In this document: in pieces, positions 4,553 to 7,040 of the stretch | How the letters are laid out: each line of letters opens with the position of its first letter | How positions within the stretch are numbered: the stretch's first letter is position 1 | Source of the DNA: Arcobacter sp. UBA7394 | Lineage (GTDB): Bacteria > Campylobacterota > Campylobacteria > Campylobacterales > Arcobacteraceae | Length of the DNA: 7,040 nt | Direction of reading: 5' to 3' | NCBI GenBank assembly: GCA_002470185.1 | Contig: DKNG01000172.1 | Coordinates: forward strand, 8,520 to 15,559 | The notes under the pieces: generated by a model | What the model was told of the DNA's origin: nothing | The model's database searches: none | Seen by the model: only the letters and a program-made list of their open reading frames with translations | Translations under genes and position numbers: made by a program

Positions 4553-5751
4553 ATGAAATTACAAGAAATAAAAAATATTGATATTGCAAATAAAAAAGTA
4601 TTCATTAGATGTGACTTTAATGTTCCTATGGATGAATACAACAATATTACAGATGATAGAAGAATTAGATCTGCTTTAAATACAATCAGATATTGTATTG
4701 ATAATGATTGTTCTATTATTTTAGCATCTCATTTTGGTAGACCAAAAAATGGTTTTGAAGAAGAATTTTCTTTAAAACCAATTGCTAAAAGATTACATAC
4801 TTTATTAAAACAAGAAATTAAAATGGCTCCAGGAATTGTTTGTGATGAAACAATTTCTATTGCAAAATCATTAGAAGCTGGAGATATCTTACTTTTAGAA
4901 AACATGAGATTTGAATCTGGTGAAACTAAAAATGATGAAGAGTTAAGTTCTAAATTAGCATCTATGGCTGATGTATATATCAATGATGCTTTTGGTGTAT
5001 CACATAGAGCTCACGCTTCTGTTGAAGGTATTGCACAACATTTTAATATTGATTCAAAAGCTGCTGGTTTCTTACTTGCTAAAGAAATCAAGTTTTTCCA
5101 TCATATTGTAAATGAGCCAAAAAGACCATTTGTATCAATTGTTGGTGGTTCTAAAGTTTCTGGTAAATTAGAAGCATTACACAACCTTGTACCAAAAGTT
5201 GATAAAATCTTAATTGGTGGAGGAATGGCATTTACATTCCTAAAAGCTTTAGGACATGAAGTTGGAAATTCATTAGTTGAAGATGATTTAATTCCAGAAG
5301 CTTTAAAAATTATGGATGAAGCAAAAGAATTAGGTGTTAAATTATACTTACCAGTAGATGTTGTTGCAGCAGAAGCATTTGATGCAGAAGCATTTGCAAA
5401 ACCTACAACTACTCAAGAAATTCCTAAAGGTTGGATGGGTCTGGATATTGGTCCTGCAACGTCTGTGTTATTTGCACAAGCTTTAGAAGATGCTCATACT
5501 ATTCTTTGGAATGGACCTATGGGTGTTTACGAAATGGATAAATTTGCTAAAGGAAGTACTAAACTTTCTCATGCAGTTGCTTCTTCATATGCTACAACTG
5601 TTGTTGGTGGTGGAGATACTGCTGACTTAGTTAGAGTTACAGGTGACGAAGATGAAATGACATTTATTTCAACTGGTGGTGGAGCTTCTTTAGAATTAAT
5701 TGAAGGTAAAATTTTACCAGGTGTTAAAGCACTTGTACTTGAGGATAACTA

Positions 5752-5752
<1 letters not shown>
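4553..5752 (+). CDS. pgk: Phosphoglycerate kinase
   Basis: A full-length 399-residue cytoplasmic enzyme that transfers phosphate between 1,3-bisphosphoglycerate and ADP. The N-domain substrate residues are present: RCDFNVP (19-25), SHFGRP (59-64), Arg119 in ENMRF, and Arg152 in SHRAHAS. The C-domain nucleotide site has GGSKVSGK (198-205), WNGPMGVYE (319-327), GGGDT (352-356) and STGGGAS (373-379). It follows gap by 21 bases with AAGG at 4540-4543, and its stop overlaps the tpiA start (TAATG). Residues 273-282 carry a small tandem repeat, [10 protein letters not shown], in a variable loop before the [12 protein letters not shown] block, with no net length change against other PGKs. All catalytic residues I can check are conserved. 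Confidence 0.97.

Positions 5753-7040
<1,288 letters not shown>

Noticed and set aside
4729..4983. Minus-strand 84-codon frame inside pgk
   Set aside because: Antisense shadow of conserved PGK coding sequence; no motif or initiation signal.

Overview
The window is about 7 kb of AT-rich, densely packed chromosome with ordinary housekeeping genes. It most likely comes from a Campylobacterota (Epsilonproteobacteria) member close to Arcobacter/Aliarcobacter. The reasons are the strong A/T bias at third codon positions, the tatA-argS pair, the gap-pgk-tpiA-fabI order, the short TpiA with an N-terminal NHTR motif, and FabI and TatA sequences that resemble Campylobacter and Helicobacter proteins. 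This assignment comes from recognising the proteins, not from a database search.

Layout. (1) 1-511, plus strand: the 3' end of a probable plsC (lysophosphatidate acyltransferase) overlaps crcB/fluC (fluoride channel) by 11 bases. (2) 512-605: a short promoter-like gap. (3) 606-2554, plus strand: tatA (twin-arginine translocase subunit), argS (arginyl-tRNA synthetase, TTG start) and a 39-residue single-membrane-span ORF. The small ORF shares one base with the argS stop and has a strong Shine-Dalgarno. (4) 2568-3445, minus strand: nadD (GTG start) followed by rsfS (TTG start), converging on the small ORF with a 13-base gap. (5) 3446-3535: a divergent promoter region between nadD and gap, with facing TATAAT elements and a 13-bp perfect inverted repeat. 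(6) 3536-7040, plus strand: gap, pgk, tpiA and the first 193 codons of fabI, tightly spaced, with TAATG stop/start overlaps at pgk/tpiA and tpiA/fabI.

How the genes work together. gap, pgk and tpiA encode the three consecutive triose-phosphate steps of lower glycolysis/gluconeogenesis. fabI, apparently cotranscribed, encodes the final reduction of fatty-acid elongation. nadD (NAD synthesis) and rsfS (ribosome silencing) form a common bacterial pair. tatA and argS are functionally unrelated but appear cotranscribed. crcB and the plsC-like gene are membrane/lipid functions.

I see no mobile element, CRISPR array, tRNA, rRNA or riboswitch, and no gene-free stretch over 100 bases. I found no convincing new multi-gene system. 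The points most worth a second look are the small ORF coupled to argS, a GAPDH that lacks the NAD-selecting aspartate (possible NADP use), and the inverted repeat and facing promoters between nadD and gap.
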